The position numbers and the translations under genes were made by a program. Shown here piece by piece: positions 7,742 through 16,856 of a stretch of 64,000 nucleotides of DNA (position 1 is its first letter; each line of letters begins with the position of its first letter). Below the pieces are notes generated by a model. The model made no database searches. It was not told the origin of the DNA and was given only the letters and a program-made list of their open reading frames with translations. The DNA lies in contig JAFYYV010000036.1 of the NCBI GenBank assembly GCA_017557405.1, positions 19,470 to 83,469 of the forward strand, written 5' to 3'. This DNA is from Prevotella sp. Its GTDB lineage: Bacteria > Bacteroidota > Bacteroidia > Bacteroidales > Bacteroidaceae.

Positions 7742-8632
7742 ATGAAAGCATTTGTATTTCCCGGACAGGGAGCACAGTTTGTAGGAATGGGTAAGGATCT
7801 CTATGAGAACAATCCCTTGGCAAAAGAACTTTTCGATAAGGCCAACGATGTTCTTGGCTTTAAAATTACAGATATCATGTTCGAAGGAACAGCAGAGGAA
7901 CTGAAGCAGACAAAGGTCACACAGCCTGCCGTTTTCCTGCATAGTGTCATCAGCGCGCTTTGCATGGGTGATGATTTCAAGCCCGAGATGGTTGCAGGTC
8001 ATTCACTGGGTGAATTCTCTGCATTGGTTGCCGCTGGTGCTTTGAGTTTCGAGGATGGCTTACGTTTGGTTCATGCCCGTGCAATGGCTATGCAAGAGGC
8101 TTGCGAGATGGCTCAAGGAACAATGGCTGCCATCATCGGTTTGCCCGATGAGAAAGTGGAGGAGATTTGTGCTGAGGTGAGCGCTGAAGGCAATGTGGTC
8201 ATTCCTGCCAATTACAACAATCCCGGCCAATTGGTCATTTCGGGTAATGTGGAGGCTGTGAATGCCGCATGTGAGAAGATGAAAGAGGCAGGAGCCAAAC
8301 GTGCTTTGCTGCTTCCTGTGAGTGGCGCGTTCCATTCACCCCTAATGCAACCCGCTAAGGACAAGTTGCAAGCAGCCATCGAGAAGACTGAGGTGAAGAC
8401 TCCCATCTGTCCCGTTTATCAGAATGTGGATGCTCAGCCGCATACCGATCCCGCCGAAATCAAACAAAACTTGATTGCTCAGTTGACAAGCAGCGTTCGT
8501 TGGACAAAGAGCGTTCAGAACATGATTGCCGATGGTGCTGATGATTTCACGGAGTGCGGACCTGGAAAGGCTTTGCAGGGAATGATTGCCAAGATCAACC
8601 GTGAGGTTTCTGCACACGGAATTACACTTTAA
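7742..8632 (+). CDS. fabD: malonyl-CoA:ACP transacylase
   Basis: A 296-residue cytoplasmic enzyme that moves malonyl groups from CoA to acyl carrier protein for fatty acid synthesis. It has the oxyanion loop segment FPGQGAQFVGMG at the start, the nucleophile motif VAGHSLGEFSA (Ser in GHSLG) and the catalytic-histidine region SGAFHSPLM. Start 7742 (MKAFVFPGQG) is preferred over an upstream in-frame ATG at 7640, which lies inside the repeat array and before the promoter. A GH13 gene follows after eight bases. Confidence 0.96.
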   Translation: MKAFVFPGQGAQFVGMGKDLYENNPLAKELFDKANDVLGFKITDIMFEGTAEELKQTKVTQPAVFLHSVISALCMGDDFKPEMVAGHSLGEFSALVAAGALSFEDGLRLVHARAMAMQEACEMAQGTMAAIIGLPDEKVEEICAEVSAEGNVVIPANYNNPGQLVISGNVEAVNAACEKMKEAGAKRALLLPVSGAFHSPLMQPAKDKLQAAIEKTEVKTPICPVYQNVDAQPHTDPAEIKQNLIAQLTSSVRWTKSVQNMIADGADDFTECGPGKALQGMIAKINREVSAHGITL

Positions 8633-8640
8633 CGAATATA

Positions 8641-10320
8641 ATGAAACCGATTGTCTATCAAGTGTTTCCCCGTCTTTTCGGGAATCGTAACAACACATGC
8701 AAACGCAATGGTACATTGCAGGAGAATGGATGTGGGAAGTTCGAAGATTTCGATGAAAAGACACTTCAGCAGATAAAACGTCTTGGTGCGACGCACATCT
8801 GGTTTACGGGTGTTGTTAGACATGCTTCGAAGACTGATTATTCTGCATTCGGTATTCCTTGCCAGAATCCACAGGTTGTGAAGGGTAGGGCTGGATCGCC
8901 TTATGCCATCACCGACTATTATGATGTAGATCCTGATTTGGCGACCGATGTGAAAAATAGAATGGGGGAGTGGGAAGCATTGATAGCGCGTACCCATCAG
9001 GTAGGGTTGAAGGTGGTGATGGACTTCGTTCCAAACCATGTGGCTCGGCAATACAAGAGTATTTGCAAACCTGAAGGGGTCCACGATTTGGGTGAGGATG
9101 ACGACACATCGATGCATTTCTCTACCAAAAACAACTTCTACTATTGTTGGGGGCAACCTTTGGATTTGTCAGATCTGCCTAAGCCCGAAGGCGAGTTGGA
9201 TCTCTTTGCACAAAAGAATTATGAGGAATGTCCAGCTCGTGCAACGGGTAATGATCAATTCTCTCCACGTCCGAATAGGAACGATTGGTATGAGACGGTC
9301 AAGTTGAACTATGGAATCGACTATTGCGATGCTGGTGGAAGAAGTGAGCATTTCTCACCAATTCCCAATACGTGGAGCAAAATGACCGACATCCTGCTCT
9401 TTTGGGCGAAGAAAGGAATTGATGCTTTCCGTTGTGATATGGCCGAGATGGTTCCCGCAGCTTTTTGGTATTGGGCGACAGACAAGGTGAAATTCCTTTA
9501 TCCTGATGTGAAGTTCATCGGTGAGGTTTATAATCCCACTGAATATCGCAACTATATCGGTGCAGGATTCGATTGGCTTTACGATAAGGTAGGCATGTAC
9601 GATTGTGTTCGTGATGTTATTTGTGGTCGTCGTCCTGTTGGAGATATCACGCAACAATGGCAAGCAACAGATGACATTCGTCAACACATGCTCTATTTCT
9701 TGGAGAATCATGATGAACAACGCATAGCTAGCGATTTCTTCTGTGGAAATGCCCGTAAGGCGGTACCTGGATTCTTGGTCAGCGTGCTGATGCAACCCAA
9801 TCCATTCATGCTTTATGCTGGACAGGAGTTTGGTGAGCGAGGTATGGACAACGAAGGTTTCAGCGGCATTGATGGGCGCACCACGATATTCGATTATTGG
9901 TCGGTTGATACTTTGAGGCGTGGCTATTATGAACGTCGAAAGCTAAAGCGCGATGAGAAGCAACTGGAAGGTATCTATCTCTATGTGCTGAATCTCGTGA
10001 ATGCTGAGAAGGCTCTTCGTGAGGGCGATTTCTTCGACTTGATGTATATGAACCAGCATATGGCCGAGAAGCAATACGCTTTCATGAGAAAAGCCGATGA
10101 CGAGTTGATGCTTGTGGTTGTGAATTTTGATAATGCGACAGCAACTTGCGACATTATCATCCCTCACCACGCGTTCTCTTATCTGGGATTCCAAGAGAAG
10201 GCCTACGAGTCGGTTGATTTGCTTTCAAATGAGAAGGCCATCCTTTCGTTGAAAGCCGATTCGGCCGTCAAGGTGAACGTGCCAGCCAATGGTGGATGTG
10301 TGTTTAAAATGAAACTATAG
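8641..10320 (+). CDS. GH13 alpha-amylase family glycoside hydrolase (cytoplasmic)
   Basis: A 559-residue alpha-glucan-active enzyme without a signal peptide, so probably acting on imported malto-oligosaccharides or stored glycogen. All four GH13 regions are visible: DFVPNHV (I), GIDAFRCDMAEM with the nucleophile Asp (II), FIGEVYN with the acid/base Glu (III) and FLENHDEQR (IV). The barrel spans about residues 1-450, and a small beta-domain follows (about 470-559). The exact specificity cannot be read from these motifs. It lies between fabD and alaX with gaps of 8 and 11 bases, so it is probably co-transcribed with both. Confidence 0.9.
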   Translation: MKPIVYQVFPRLFGNRNNTCKRNGTLQENGCGKFEDFDEKTLQQIKRLGATHIWFTGVVRHASKTDYSAFGIPCQNPQVVKGRAGSPYAITDYYDVDPDLATDVKNRMGEWEALIARTHQVGLKVVMDFVPNHVARQYKSICKPEGVHDLGEDDDTSMHFSTKNNFYYCWGQPLDLSDLPKPEGELDLFAQKNYEECPARATGNDQFSPRPNRNDWYETVKLNYGIDYCDAGGRSEHFSPIPNTWSKMTDILLFWAKKGIDAFRCDMAEMVPAAFWYWATDKVKFLYPDVKFIGEVYNPTEYRNYIGAGFDWLYDKVGMYDCVRDVICGRRPVGDITQQWQATDDIRQHMLYFLENHDEQRIASDFFCGNARKAVPGFLVSVLMQPNPFMLYAGQEFGERGMDNEGFSGIDGRTTIFDYWSVDTLRRGYYERRKLKRDEKQLEGIYLYVLNLVNAEKALREGDFFDLMYMNQHMAEKQYAFMRKADDELMLVVVNFDNATATCDIIIPHHAFSYLGFQEKAYESVDLLSNEKAILSLKADSAVKVNVPANGGCVFKMKL

Positions 10321-10331
10321 AATACTGAGAT

Positions 10332-10835
10332 ATGGGTGAAGACTATATTTTGAACGACCACAACAAAGAGGAGTTCCCTCCTGCACATACAGCAGAACAT
10401 CTTCTCAATCAGCTGATGCAGCGGATGTTCGGTTGTGAGCGTAGCAACAATGCGCACGTGGAGCGCAAGAAGAGTAAGATCTCTTGGATTGTCGATCATA
10501 AACCTGATCGCAAAGAGGAACGTGCCATCGAACGCGAGATGAACGAACTGATTGAGCAGGACCTACCAGTTACATTCGAATATGTAACGCGTAGTGAACT
10601 TGAACAGTTGATTGCCGAAGCCGATGAGGATTCACCCGATGCTCGCATCAATCTTGAGAAGCTTCCTGATGACGCCAGCGAAACCATCCGCCTTGTGCGT
10701 ATTGGCGATTACGATGTTTGCCCATGTATTGGCAAGCATGTGCGCTCAACCTCACAAATCGGACGTTTCGAGATGTTGGGTACCAATTGGGACAACGACA
10801 AGATGTCGTTCCGTATTCGTTATAAAGTGATTTGA
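10332..10835 (+). CDS. stand-alone alanyl-tRNA editing protein, AlaX-like
   Basis: A 167-residue protein resembling the second additional (editing) domain shared by threonyl- and alanyl-tRNA synthetases. This domain hydrolyses mischarged tRNA, for example Ser-tRNA-Ala. The zinc-binding signature is present: HTAEHLL (HxxxH) near residue 19 and CPCIGKH (CxxxH) near residue 135. No aminoacylation or RNA-binding synthetase domain is attached. It is the last gene of the fabD-GH13 unit and ends in a terminator shared with the converging RNase G gene. Which tRNA it edits is not shown by the sequence. Confidence 0.8.
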   Translation: MGEDYILNDHNKEEFPPAHTAEHLLNQLMQRMFGCERSNNAHVERKKSKISWIVDHKPDRKEERAIEREMNELIEQDLPVTFEYVTRSELEQLIAEADEDSPDARINLEKLPDDASETIRLVRIGDYDVCPCIGKHVRSTSQIGRFEMLGTNWDNDKMSFRIRYKVI

Positions 10836-10851
10836 GCGATCATTTACATAA

Positions 10852-10894
10852 AAAAGAGAGGTTCCAATGAAAATGTTTGGAACCTCCTCTCTTT
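10852..10894. terminator. bidirectional terminator between alaX and RNase G gene
   Basis: AGAGAGGTTCCA pairs with TGGAACCTC-CTCTCT around a loop of about a dozen bases. A-rich and T-rich tracts flank it on both sides, so it can serve both converging transcripts. It touches the last codons of the RNase G gene. Confidence 0.8.
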
Positions 10895-12467
10895 ATTTTG
10901 TTTCGATTTCCTCTTTCATATCGATGAATTGTTTCTGCGTATCGTAGAATTCGTATTGCAGGAACGCCATCTTTTGCGAGGATACCACATGCACTCCAAA
11001 TCCGTATTTCATCTGCCATTTGCGTTTCAGGCTCATGAAGCCTTGATTGATATAGGCAGCCACGTAGGGATGTACGTGCAGATAGAATTTCTTGACGCCA
11101 ATCTTGTTAACGAGGGTGTCAATCTTGCTCTCCAATTGATCAGTGAAAAGGAAGCTTGATTTGATGGTTCCTTTTCCGAAACAGGTGGGACAGGTTTCTT
11201 CGACACTGACGTCCATAGCTGGACGCACACGTTGTCTTGTAATTTGCATCAATCCGAATTTCGAAAGCGGCAGGATGTTGTGCCGAGCTCGGTCTTGTTG
11301 CATGTTTTTGCACATGCGCTCATAGAGCATTTGTCGATCTTCAGCAAGGTTCATGTCAATGAAGTCGATGACAATGATACCTCCCATGTCGCGCAATCGA
11401 AGTTGGCGTGCGATTTCGTCTGCGGCTCCAAGATTCGTCTCTAATGCATTTTGTTCTTGGCCGTTTTCCTTCTTGATACGCGTCCCGCTGTTCACGTCAA
11501 TCACATGCATGGCCTCCGTATGTTCGATGATGAGGTAGGCTCCATGTTTGTAGTTTACAGTCTTGCCGAATCCCGACTTGATTTGTTTTGTGACGTTGAA
11601 GTTGTCGAAGATAGGCACCTTGCCTGTGTAGAGTTTCACTATGCCCGCCTTTTCAGGGGCTATTAGAGAGACATAGTTCTTTACTTCGTTGTAGACATCT
11701 TCATTGTTCACATGGATGCTTTCGTAGGTAGGGTTGAAGAGGTCGCGCAACAATGCGACGGCTCTTCCCGTTTCCTCGAAGACCATTTGAGGTCGTTGTT
11801 GTGTCTTTTGTACTTTTACCAAAGCGTCCTCCCATCGCTTGCTAAGTACCTTTAGTTCTGCATCCAGTTCGGCAACACGTTTCCCTTCAGCCACTGTGCG
11901 CACGATGACGCCGCAGTTTTTGGGTTTGATGCTGTGAATGAGTTGTTTCAGCCGAGCGCGTTCTTCACCGCTTTTGATTTTTGAAGAAACAGAAACCTTA
12001 TCGTTGAATGGGATGAGCACCAAATAGCGTCCAGCGAATGATAGTTCAGCAGTCAGTCGTGGACCTTTGGTTGAAATGGGTTCTTTCACAATCTGCACCA
12101 TAACCTCCTGACCAACGGACAATGTAGTCTGCACACTTCCTTCTTTTTTCAGGTCGGGCAGCCGTGATGCTTTGCTGAATGGATAAAGTTTCTTTCTGTC
12201 GCTCTGTACCTGTTTCAGGTATTTCTCGTAAGAGCTGAATTGATTTCCCAAGTCAAGGTAGTGCAGGAAGGCGTCGCGTTCATAACCCACATCTACGAAA
12301 CAGGCGTTCAAGCCTGGCATCAGTTTTTTCACTTTTGCGATGTAGATGTTTCCAACGGAGAACGAAGCCGAGCGTGGTTCGGTCTGATACTCTACGAGTT
12401 TCTGATCTTCCAGCAAGGCAATCGATATCTCTTTTTGTTGAACGTCAATTACAACTTCGCTGGTCAT
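10893..12467 (-). CDS. rng: ribonuclease G / RNase E family endoribonuclease
   Basis: A 524-residue endoribonuclease acting in rRNA maturation and mRNA decay. An N-terminal S1-like RNA-binding region is visible (IYIAKVKKLMPGLNACFVDVG). The two catalytic metal-binding aspartates lie in VIDVNSGTR and IVIDFIDM, as in RNase E/G. A zinc-link-type motif, CPTCFGKG, follows near residue 415. Length fits RNase G rather than RNase E, as there is no long disordered C-terminal scaffold. It is third on the minus strand after HU and the bS22-like gene. Confidence 0.94.
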   Translation of the reverse strand: MTSEVVIDVQQKEISIALLEDQKLVEYQTEPRSASFSVGNIYIAKVKKLMPGLNACFVDVGYERDAFLHYLDLGNQFSSYEKYLKQVQSDRKKLYPFSKASRLPDLKKEGSVQTTLSVGQEVMVQIVKEPISTKGPRLTAELSFAGRYLVLIPFNDKVSVSSKIKSGEERARLKQLIHSIKPKNCGVIVRTVAEGKRVAELDAELKVLSKRWEDALVKVQKTQQRPQMVFEETGRAVALLRDLFNPTYESIHVNNEDVYNEVKNYVSLIAPEKAGIVKLYTGKVPIFDNFNVTKQIKSGFGKTVNYKHGAYLIIEHTEAMHVIDVNSGTRIKKENGQEQNALETNLGAADEIARQLRLRDMGGIIVIDFIDMNLAEDRQMLYERMCKNMQQDRARHNILPLSKFGLMQITRQRVRPAMDVSVEETCPTCFGKGTIKSSFLFTDQLESKIDTLVNKIGVKKFYLHVHPYVAAYINQGFMSLKRKWQMKYGFGVHVVSSQKMAFLQYEFYDTQKQFIDMKEEIETK

Positions 12468-12589
12468 TTCTGTTTTTTCTCCTTGCTTTTAAGGGATGAT
12501 TAATTAATTTGCATTGGGTGATGGATTCCAAGATTGTCACCACAACCTTTTCTTCTCCATCACCCAACACCCGTCGGAACAGGCTAGCT

Positions 12590-12679
12590 TTACTTGCTCT
12601 TATGTCTGTTCTTTCTCAGTCTCTTTTTACGCTTGTGCGTAGCCATCTTGTGGCCCTTTTTCTTTTTACCGTTTGGCAT
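12590..12679 (-). CDS. 29-residue AURKAIP1/COX24-domain ribosomal peptide (bS22/mS38-like)
   Basis: A very small, extremely basic peptide read as MPNGKKKKGHKMATHKRKKR followed by LRKNRHKSK. The Pro-Asn-Gly-Lys start and the K-x-A-T-H-K-R-K-K-R core match the AURKAIP1/COX24 domain family. Relatives of that family are the mitochondrial ribosomal protein mS38 and the mycobacterial bS22, bound at the decoding side of the small subunit. It sits between HU and the RNase G gene on the same strand. It is easily missed because of its size. Confidence 0.8.
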   Translation of the reverse strand: MPNGKKKKGHKMATHKRKKRLRKNRHKSK

Positions 12680-12768
12680 ATTGTTGAATTAGTTTAAACC
12701 TAACCTTGACCAACTCTGATTTGGTTTCGGTTTGGTTGGTTAATATAAAATGTTATGAATATTCCTAA

Positions 12769-13050
12769 TTATTCACCCTTCATCTTCTCCACGAAACTCT
12801 TTGCCGGTTTGAAGCTTGGCAGGTCGTGAGCATCGATGGTGATGGTGGTGTTCTTTTGGATGTTGCGAGCAGTCTTTGCTGCACGATGCTTGATGATGAA
12901 ACTACCGAAACCGCGCAGATAGACATTCTCTTTTCTATTGAGCATGCTATTCTTGATGCTTTCCATAAAACTCTCAACTACCACAGCGACGTCTTTTTTC
13001 TGAACGCCAGTGCTCTCGGCTATCTCATTGATGATTTGTGCCTTCGTCAT
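12769..13050 (-). CDS. hup: HU family DNA-binding protein
   Basis: A 93-residue nucleoid protein that bends DNA without strong sequence preference. It starts MTKAQIINEIAESTGVQKKD, has the conserved beta-arm entrance LRGFGSFIIKHRAAKTARNI and ends FKPAKSFVEKM. Length is typical. The promoter at 13115-13144 precedes it. The bS22-like gene and the RNase G gene lie downstream on the same strand and may be read from the same promoter. Confidence 0.95.
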   Translation of the reverse strand: MTKAQIINEIAESTGVQKKDVAVVVESFMESIKNSMLNRKENVYLRGFGSFIIKHRAAKTARNIQKNTTITIDAHDLPSFKPAKSFVEKMKGE

Positions 13051-13114
13051 TTTTGTGTTCTCTTATATTAATGAATTACTATGTAAAAACTCTCGTTCCC
13101 TTAATTTGGGAATG

Positions 13115-13144
13115 CAAAGATACAAGTTTTTCACGTGATACAAA
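13115..13144 (-). promoter_or_regulatory. promoter for the HU gene
   Basis: On the minus strand TTTG (13141-13144), an 18-base spacer and TATCTTTG (13115-13122) precede the HU start by 65 bases. The spacer is slightly short of the usual 19-21. Confidence 0.6.
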
Positions 13145-13260
13145 AATATATTTTGTTTTTTTTGCGAAAAACATGCTATTTTTTTACTCGAAGTGCTTAA
13201 TTTTCAAGTATTTAATGTAGAAATGCTCTCAAAAAAGGGTTATTGTTGTCTCTATTTCTC

Positions 13261-14286
13261 TTATTTGATGCCTCGCTCGTTCAATGCTTTCGAATAGCGT
13301 GCCGCATTCTCCAAGTGCTCTTGATATGTGCGTGCGAAATTGTGAGTGCCGCTGAAGTCTTCTTTGGCACACATGTAAAGATAGTCGTGCTCCACATGGT
13401 TTAACACGGCATCGATTCCAGCCACCGTCGGAATGCGTATGGGACCTGGAGGGAGTCCTGCATGTTTGTAGGTGTTATATGGACTCTCTGTCGCCAGCAG
13501 GTTGTTGTAGATGCGACGCAACTCAAAACGTTTCAAAGCGAACTTGATGGTCGGGTCGGCTTGCAAGGGCATTTGCTTTTTCAAACGATTCAGATACATG
13601 CCGGCAATCATGGGTTTCTCTTCATTGTTAGCTGTCTCCTCATCGATGATGCTTGCCAATGTGGTCACCTCAACCGGAGTAAGCCCCATCTGTTTGGCTT
13701 TCCCTTGACGATTGATGTTCCAGAAATTGTCGCATTCACGTTTCATGCGATCGAGGAACTTGTCCAAACTTACGTTCCAATAGATGTCATAGGTGTTGGG
13801 GATGAACATGCTGATGATGGTCGTGGTGTCATATCCGTATTTCCGACAGACAGCTGAGTCGGTAAGCATGTTGTAGAGGTCGATGCTGTCGAGCATTAGT
13901 TTCTTTCCCATTTCCGCAGAAAAGCGGTCAATCGTCCTCACGGTGGGAATGGTGAGGTTCAAAGGAGTCTGCATGCCGTTCTTCAGATGACGGAACACGG
14001 TCAATGCACCATCGCCTGGTTTAATCGAATAGCGACCTGTGCGTATCTTTTCTTCATAGTTACTATGACGTGCCAAAGTCGAGTAGGCGAACAACGGTTG
14101 TGTGTGGGCGATGGCCGACAGTTTAGTTGTAACCGAATCGATGTCGTCGTCCTCGTCGATGTAGATATAGGTCGTCTTGTCTTGGTTCGAAAGTGAGGAA
14201 AACAAATAATAGTATGTCACACCGATGATTCCCAGCAGACAGATGACTGCAAGTCTTAAATGGCGTTTTTTGATTCTCTTTTTCAT
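13261..14286 (-). CDS. mltG: endolytic murein transglycosylase MltG (YceG family)
   Basis: A 341-residue membrane-anchored enzyme that cleaves nascent glycan strands and helps set their length. One N-terminal transmembrane helix (LRLAVICLLGIIGVTYYYLF) follows a Lys/Arg-rich start. The periplasmic part has a LysM-like region, then the YceG catalytic domain with TLASIIDEETANNEEKPMIA, MYLNRLKKQMPLQADPT and YNTYKHAGLPPGPI. Start 14286 (MKKRIKKRHLR) is chosen; an ATG 57 bases upstream lies beyond a likely -7 box (14310-14317) and adds unrelated residues. Confidence 0.92.
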   Translation of the reverse strand: MKKRIKKRHLRLAVICLLGIIGVTYYYLFSSLSNQDKTTYIYIDEDDDIDSVTTKLSAIAHTQPLFAYSTLARHSNYEEKIRTGRYSIKPGDGALTVFRHLKNGMQTPLNLTIPTVRTIDRFSAEMGKKLMLDSIDLYNMLTDSAVCRKYGYDTTTIISMFIPNTYDIYWNVSLDKFLDRMKRECDNFWNINRQGKAKQMGLTPVEVTTLASIIDEETANNEEKPMIAGMYLNRLKKQMPLQADPTIKFALKRFELRRIYNNLLATESPYNTYKHAGLPPGPIRIPTVAGIDAVLNHVEHDYLYMCAKEDFSGTHNFARTYQEHLENAARYSKALNERGIK

Positions 14287-14309
14287 AGTCGATAGTTTGT
14301 AAAACACTG

Positions 14310-14317
14310 CAAAGTTA
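14310..14317 (-). promoter_or_regulatory. -7 promoter box for mltG
   Basis: Minus-strand TAACTTTG fits TAnnTTTG and lies 24 bases before the chosen mltG start. It supports that start over the longer frame. Confidence 0.5.
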
Positions 14318-14370
14318 ATAAAAAGTTGAGAGTTGGAGCGCAAAATCGTCTCTTTTTCATTTTTTATTTT

Positions 14371-14378
14371 TATCTTTG
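14371..14378 (+). promoter_or_regulatory. -7 promoter box for gph
   Basis: TATCTTTG lies 21 bases before the GTG start of gph and diverges from the mltG promoter. The transcript leader would be about 15 bases. Confidence 0.6.
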
Positions 14379-14399
14379 CGTTAAGAAATAAATATTCAA

Positions 14400-15041
14400 G
14401 TGAGATACGACACTTTCATATTCGACCTCGACGGCACTCTGCTCGACACGTTGACCGACCTGGCAAATAGTTGTAATTATGCCTTGCGTACGTTCAACAT
14501 GCCCGAGCGAACGGTTGATGAAGTGCGACAATTTGTGGGGAATGGTGTGAGGCGTTTGATGCAACGAGCCATCCCTGATGGAGATGCAAATCCTCTTTTA
14601 GAAGATGTCTTAAAGGCGTTTCGTGAACATTACATGTTGCACCAGTTGGACAACACGCATCCTTATCCTGATGTGATGCAGATGCTCACGGAATTGCGTA
14701 AGAGAGAAGCGAAGTTGGCGGTGGTGAGCAACAAGTTCTATAACGCCACCACAACCCTCTGTCAGCATTTCTTCAACGGAATCATCGATGTAGCCATCGG
14801 AGAACGCGAGGACATCCGAAAGAAACCTGCCCCCGACACAGTCAACGAGGCTTTGCGCCAATTGAACGCAAGGCGTGAGACGGCCATTTATATTGGCGAC
14901 AGCGATGTCGACATCATGACGGCCACCAATGCCGGCATCCCATGCGCGAGTGTTTTGTGGGGATTCCGTGACAAGGAATTCCTAATGGAGCACGGCGCAA
15001 CACTACTCATAGCAAATCCGATGGAATTGCTTGACATTTGA
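14400..15041 (+). CDS. gph: HAD-family phosphoglycolate phosphatase-like hydrolase
   Basis: A 213-residue phosphatase of the haloacid dehalogenase superfamily. Motif I is FDLDGTLLDT (nucleophile Asp), the cap region is about residues 15-85, motif II is VVSNK, motif III is KKPAPD and motif IV is IYIGDSDVDIMTA. The pattern fits the Gph/PGP subgroup that salvages 2-phosphoglycolate, but HAD specificity is hard to read. The start codon is GTG, placed by the adjacent promoter and the immediate onset of motif I. Confidence 0.85.
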   Translation: MRYDTFIFDLDGTLLDTLTDLANSCNYALRTFNMPERTVDEVRQFVGNGVRRLMQRAIPDGDANPLLEDVLKAFREHYMLHQLDNTHPYPDVMQMLTELRKREAKLAVVSNKFYNATTTLCQHFFNGIIDVAIGEREDIRKKPAPDTVNEALRQLNARRETAIYIGDSDVDIMTATNAGIPCASVLWGFRDKEFLMEHGATLLIANPMELLDI

Positions 15042-15103
15042 CTACATGTTGACCGAGTTGACCGTTTTTAGCCAACACACATGAAGGATTTTTCCGTGAA
15101 AGC

Positions 15104-15823
15104 CTACGACAACGTGTGACTGTCGAAATAGTTCTGAATCTCGTCCTTGTAGGTATCAGAGATGGGAATCATCTTGTCGACGAAAGCAATGTGGAATTTG
15201 TCCACCAACTTCACCTTGGGCATGTGAACGATATACGAACGATGGGTGCGGAGAAACTCGCCGTGAGGGAGGCTCTCTTCGATTTTCTTCATGTTCATCA
15301 AGCTCATGATGGGCTTCTGACCATCGTCGGTGAAAATCTTGACATAATCCTTCACACCCTCGATGTAGATGATGTCATCAAACTTGATTTGCACCATCTT
15401 ATAATCGCTTTTCACATAGATGAAGCGGTCCTTATTGTAGAGTTTCGACGAGTTTGGATTCAGTTGGCTGAACCACTCCAGCGCCTTATCGGCAGCCCTC
15501 ACGAACTCCTCATAGCTGATGGGTTTCAAAAGATAGTCGAGGGTGTTCACCTTATAGCTGTCGATGGCATATTGGCTGAAGGCGGTCGTGAAGACCACTT
15601 TCGTGTCCTTCGGCAGAAGCTTCGCCAATTCAATGCCACCCAAATCGGGCATCTGGATGTCGAGGAAAACAAGATGAACATCGTTCTCACGGATTCCCTT
15701 CATTGCCTCTACGGCGTTGTTGTAGGCTCCAATCAGGTTCAGGAAAGGAGTCTTTCGAGCATAACTGGACAGCAAGTCGGCTGCCAACGGCTCATCATCA
15801 ATGATTACGCAGTTTAGTGTCAT
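15104..15823 (-). CDS. LytTR-family response regulator
   Basis: A 239-residue two-component regulator. The receiver domain (about 1-120) has the acidic pair IIDDEP, the phospho-acceptor Asp in VFLDIQMPD, and the conserved Thr/Lys in VVFTTAF and LLKPIS. A C-terminal LytTR DNA-binding domain (about 135-235) includes IYIEGVKDYVKIF and LRTHRSYIV. Its start overlaps the end of the histidine kinase gene by 26 bases, so they form a pair. Being at the 3' end of the efflux operon, it may control that operon. Confidence 0.92.
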   Translation of the reverse strand: MTLNCVIIDDEPLAADLLSSYARKTPFLNLIGAYNNAVEAMKGIRENDVHLVFLDIQMPDLGGIELAKLLPKDTKVVFTTAFSQYAIDSYKVNTLDYLLKPISYEEFVRAADKALEWFSQLNPNSSKLYNKDRFIYVKSDYKMVQIKFDDIIYIEGVKDYVKIFTDDGQKPIMSLMNMKKIEESLPHGEFLRTHRSYIVHMPKVKLVDKFHIAFVDKMIPISDTYKDEIQNYFDSHTLS

Positions 15824-16856
15824 AGATCGTTATTTTTGACGTGTAGGTTTGATTTGTTGTTAAGCCTTTGTTCCATTCATATTTGTCTGGATAGATGATA
15901 TCAAGTTTCTGTTTTAGCATCGTCAATCCGATTCCGTGTCCGCTCTTGTCCTTTGTGTCTTTGGGATGATTGCTGTTCTCCACCTCAAACACTATCTCCT
16001 CCTTGTCGGCCTTCAGGTCGATGCGGATGAAGCATTCTTCGTTGGCGCTCACTCCATGCTTGAACGCGTTTTCCACCAACGTGATGAAAATCATGGGCGA
16101 CACGTAGATTTCGGCTTGTGGCGCGATGTCGATATTCTCCATCACCTTCACATTGCTCGAAAGCCTTATCCTCATCAGGTTGATGTAGTTGTGGATGAAG
16201 TCGGCCTCCTTCTTGATGTCCACAAACTCCTCATGATTGTTGTATAGTTGGTGTTGTAACAACTCGCTGAATTGCTTGATGGCGGTTTGAGCTTTCTGTT
16301 GGTCGAACGACGTCAACGCATAGATGTTGTTCAGGGTGTTCAACAGGAAGTGGGGTTGGAGTTGGTATTTCAGGCTTTTCAGCTCAGCTTCACGCCTAAC
16401 CACCTCCACTTCTTTCCTTCGGTTCTCGTTCAGCATCCATTGCCTCGACATCACGATGGCGCACCCCAGTGTGGTCGCCAAAGTTAAGTTGTAGATGTCT
16501 CTGAAGAAAAGCATCACCTGCGTGTTAGGCGAGAAATAGACATTAGGGTAGTAGAGGGTGTCCTTGTTGTGCATCGTCCACACATGGAGGAAGACGGCCA
16601 ATGTCACGACGATAATTGCATTGATGGTTCGCGTCTTTGCATATTGGCCGTTCACATAGTTCAAAGGAGCGTTCCAGAAATAGTTGAAGTAAAAGCCGAA
16701 TGCCCACGTACATGGCCACACGGAGATCATCGCGTATTTCTTCAACGACATCTCCTCGTTGCCCACGAACGAGAGGGGCAAAAGGAACAAGGCCGCCCAT
16801 ATGAACACATGGAGCAAGACGCCTCCTATCCCTTTATTTCGGATCTGTTTATTCAT
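15798..16856 (-). CDS. LytS/YehU-type sensor histidine kinase
   Basis: A 352-residue membrane kinase. Four hydrophobic helices occupy about residues 10-140, then a His_kinase domain with the phospho-acceptor His in LQPHFLLNTLNNIYAL. An ATPase domain follows with the N-box VENAFKHG and the G-box GHGIGLTMLKQKL. It has no separate periplasmic sensor domain, so the signal is probably sensed in or at the membrane. It overlaps the permease gene upstream by eight bases and the response regulator downstream by 26. Confidence 0.92.
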   Translation of the reverse strand: MNKQIRNKGIGGVLLHVFIWAALFLLPLSFVGNEEMSLKKYAMISVWPCTWAFGFYFNYFWNAPLNYVNGQYAKTRTINAIIVVTLAVFLHVWTMHNKDTLYYPNVYFSPNTQVMLFFRDIYNLTLATTLGCAIVMSRQWMLNENRRKEVEVVRREAELKSLKYQLQPHFLLNTLNNIYALTSFDQQKAQTAIKQFSELLQHQLYNNHEEFVDIKKEADFIHNYINLMRIRLSSNVKVMENIDIAPQAEIYVSPMIFITLVENAFKHGVSANEECFIRIDLKADKEEIVFEVENSNHPKDTKDKSGHGIGLTMLKQKLDIIYPDKYEWNKGLTTNQTYTSKITIYDTKLRNH

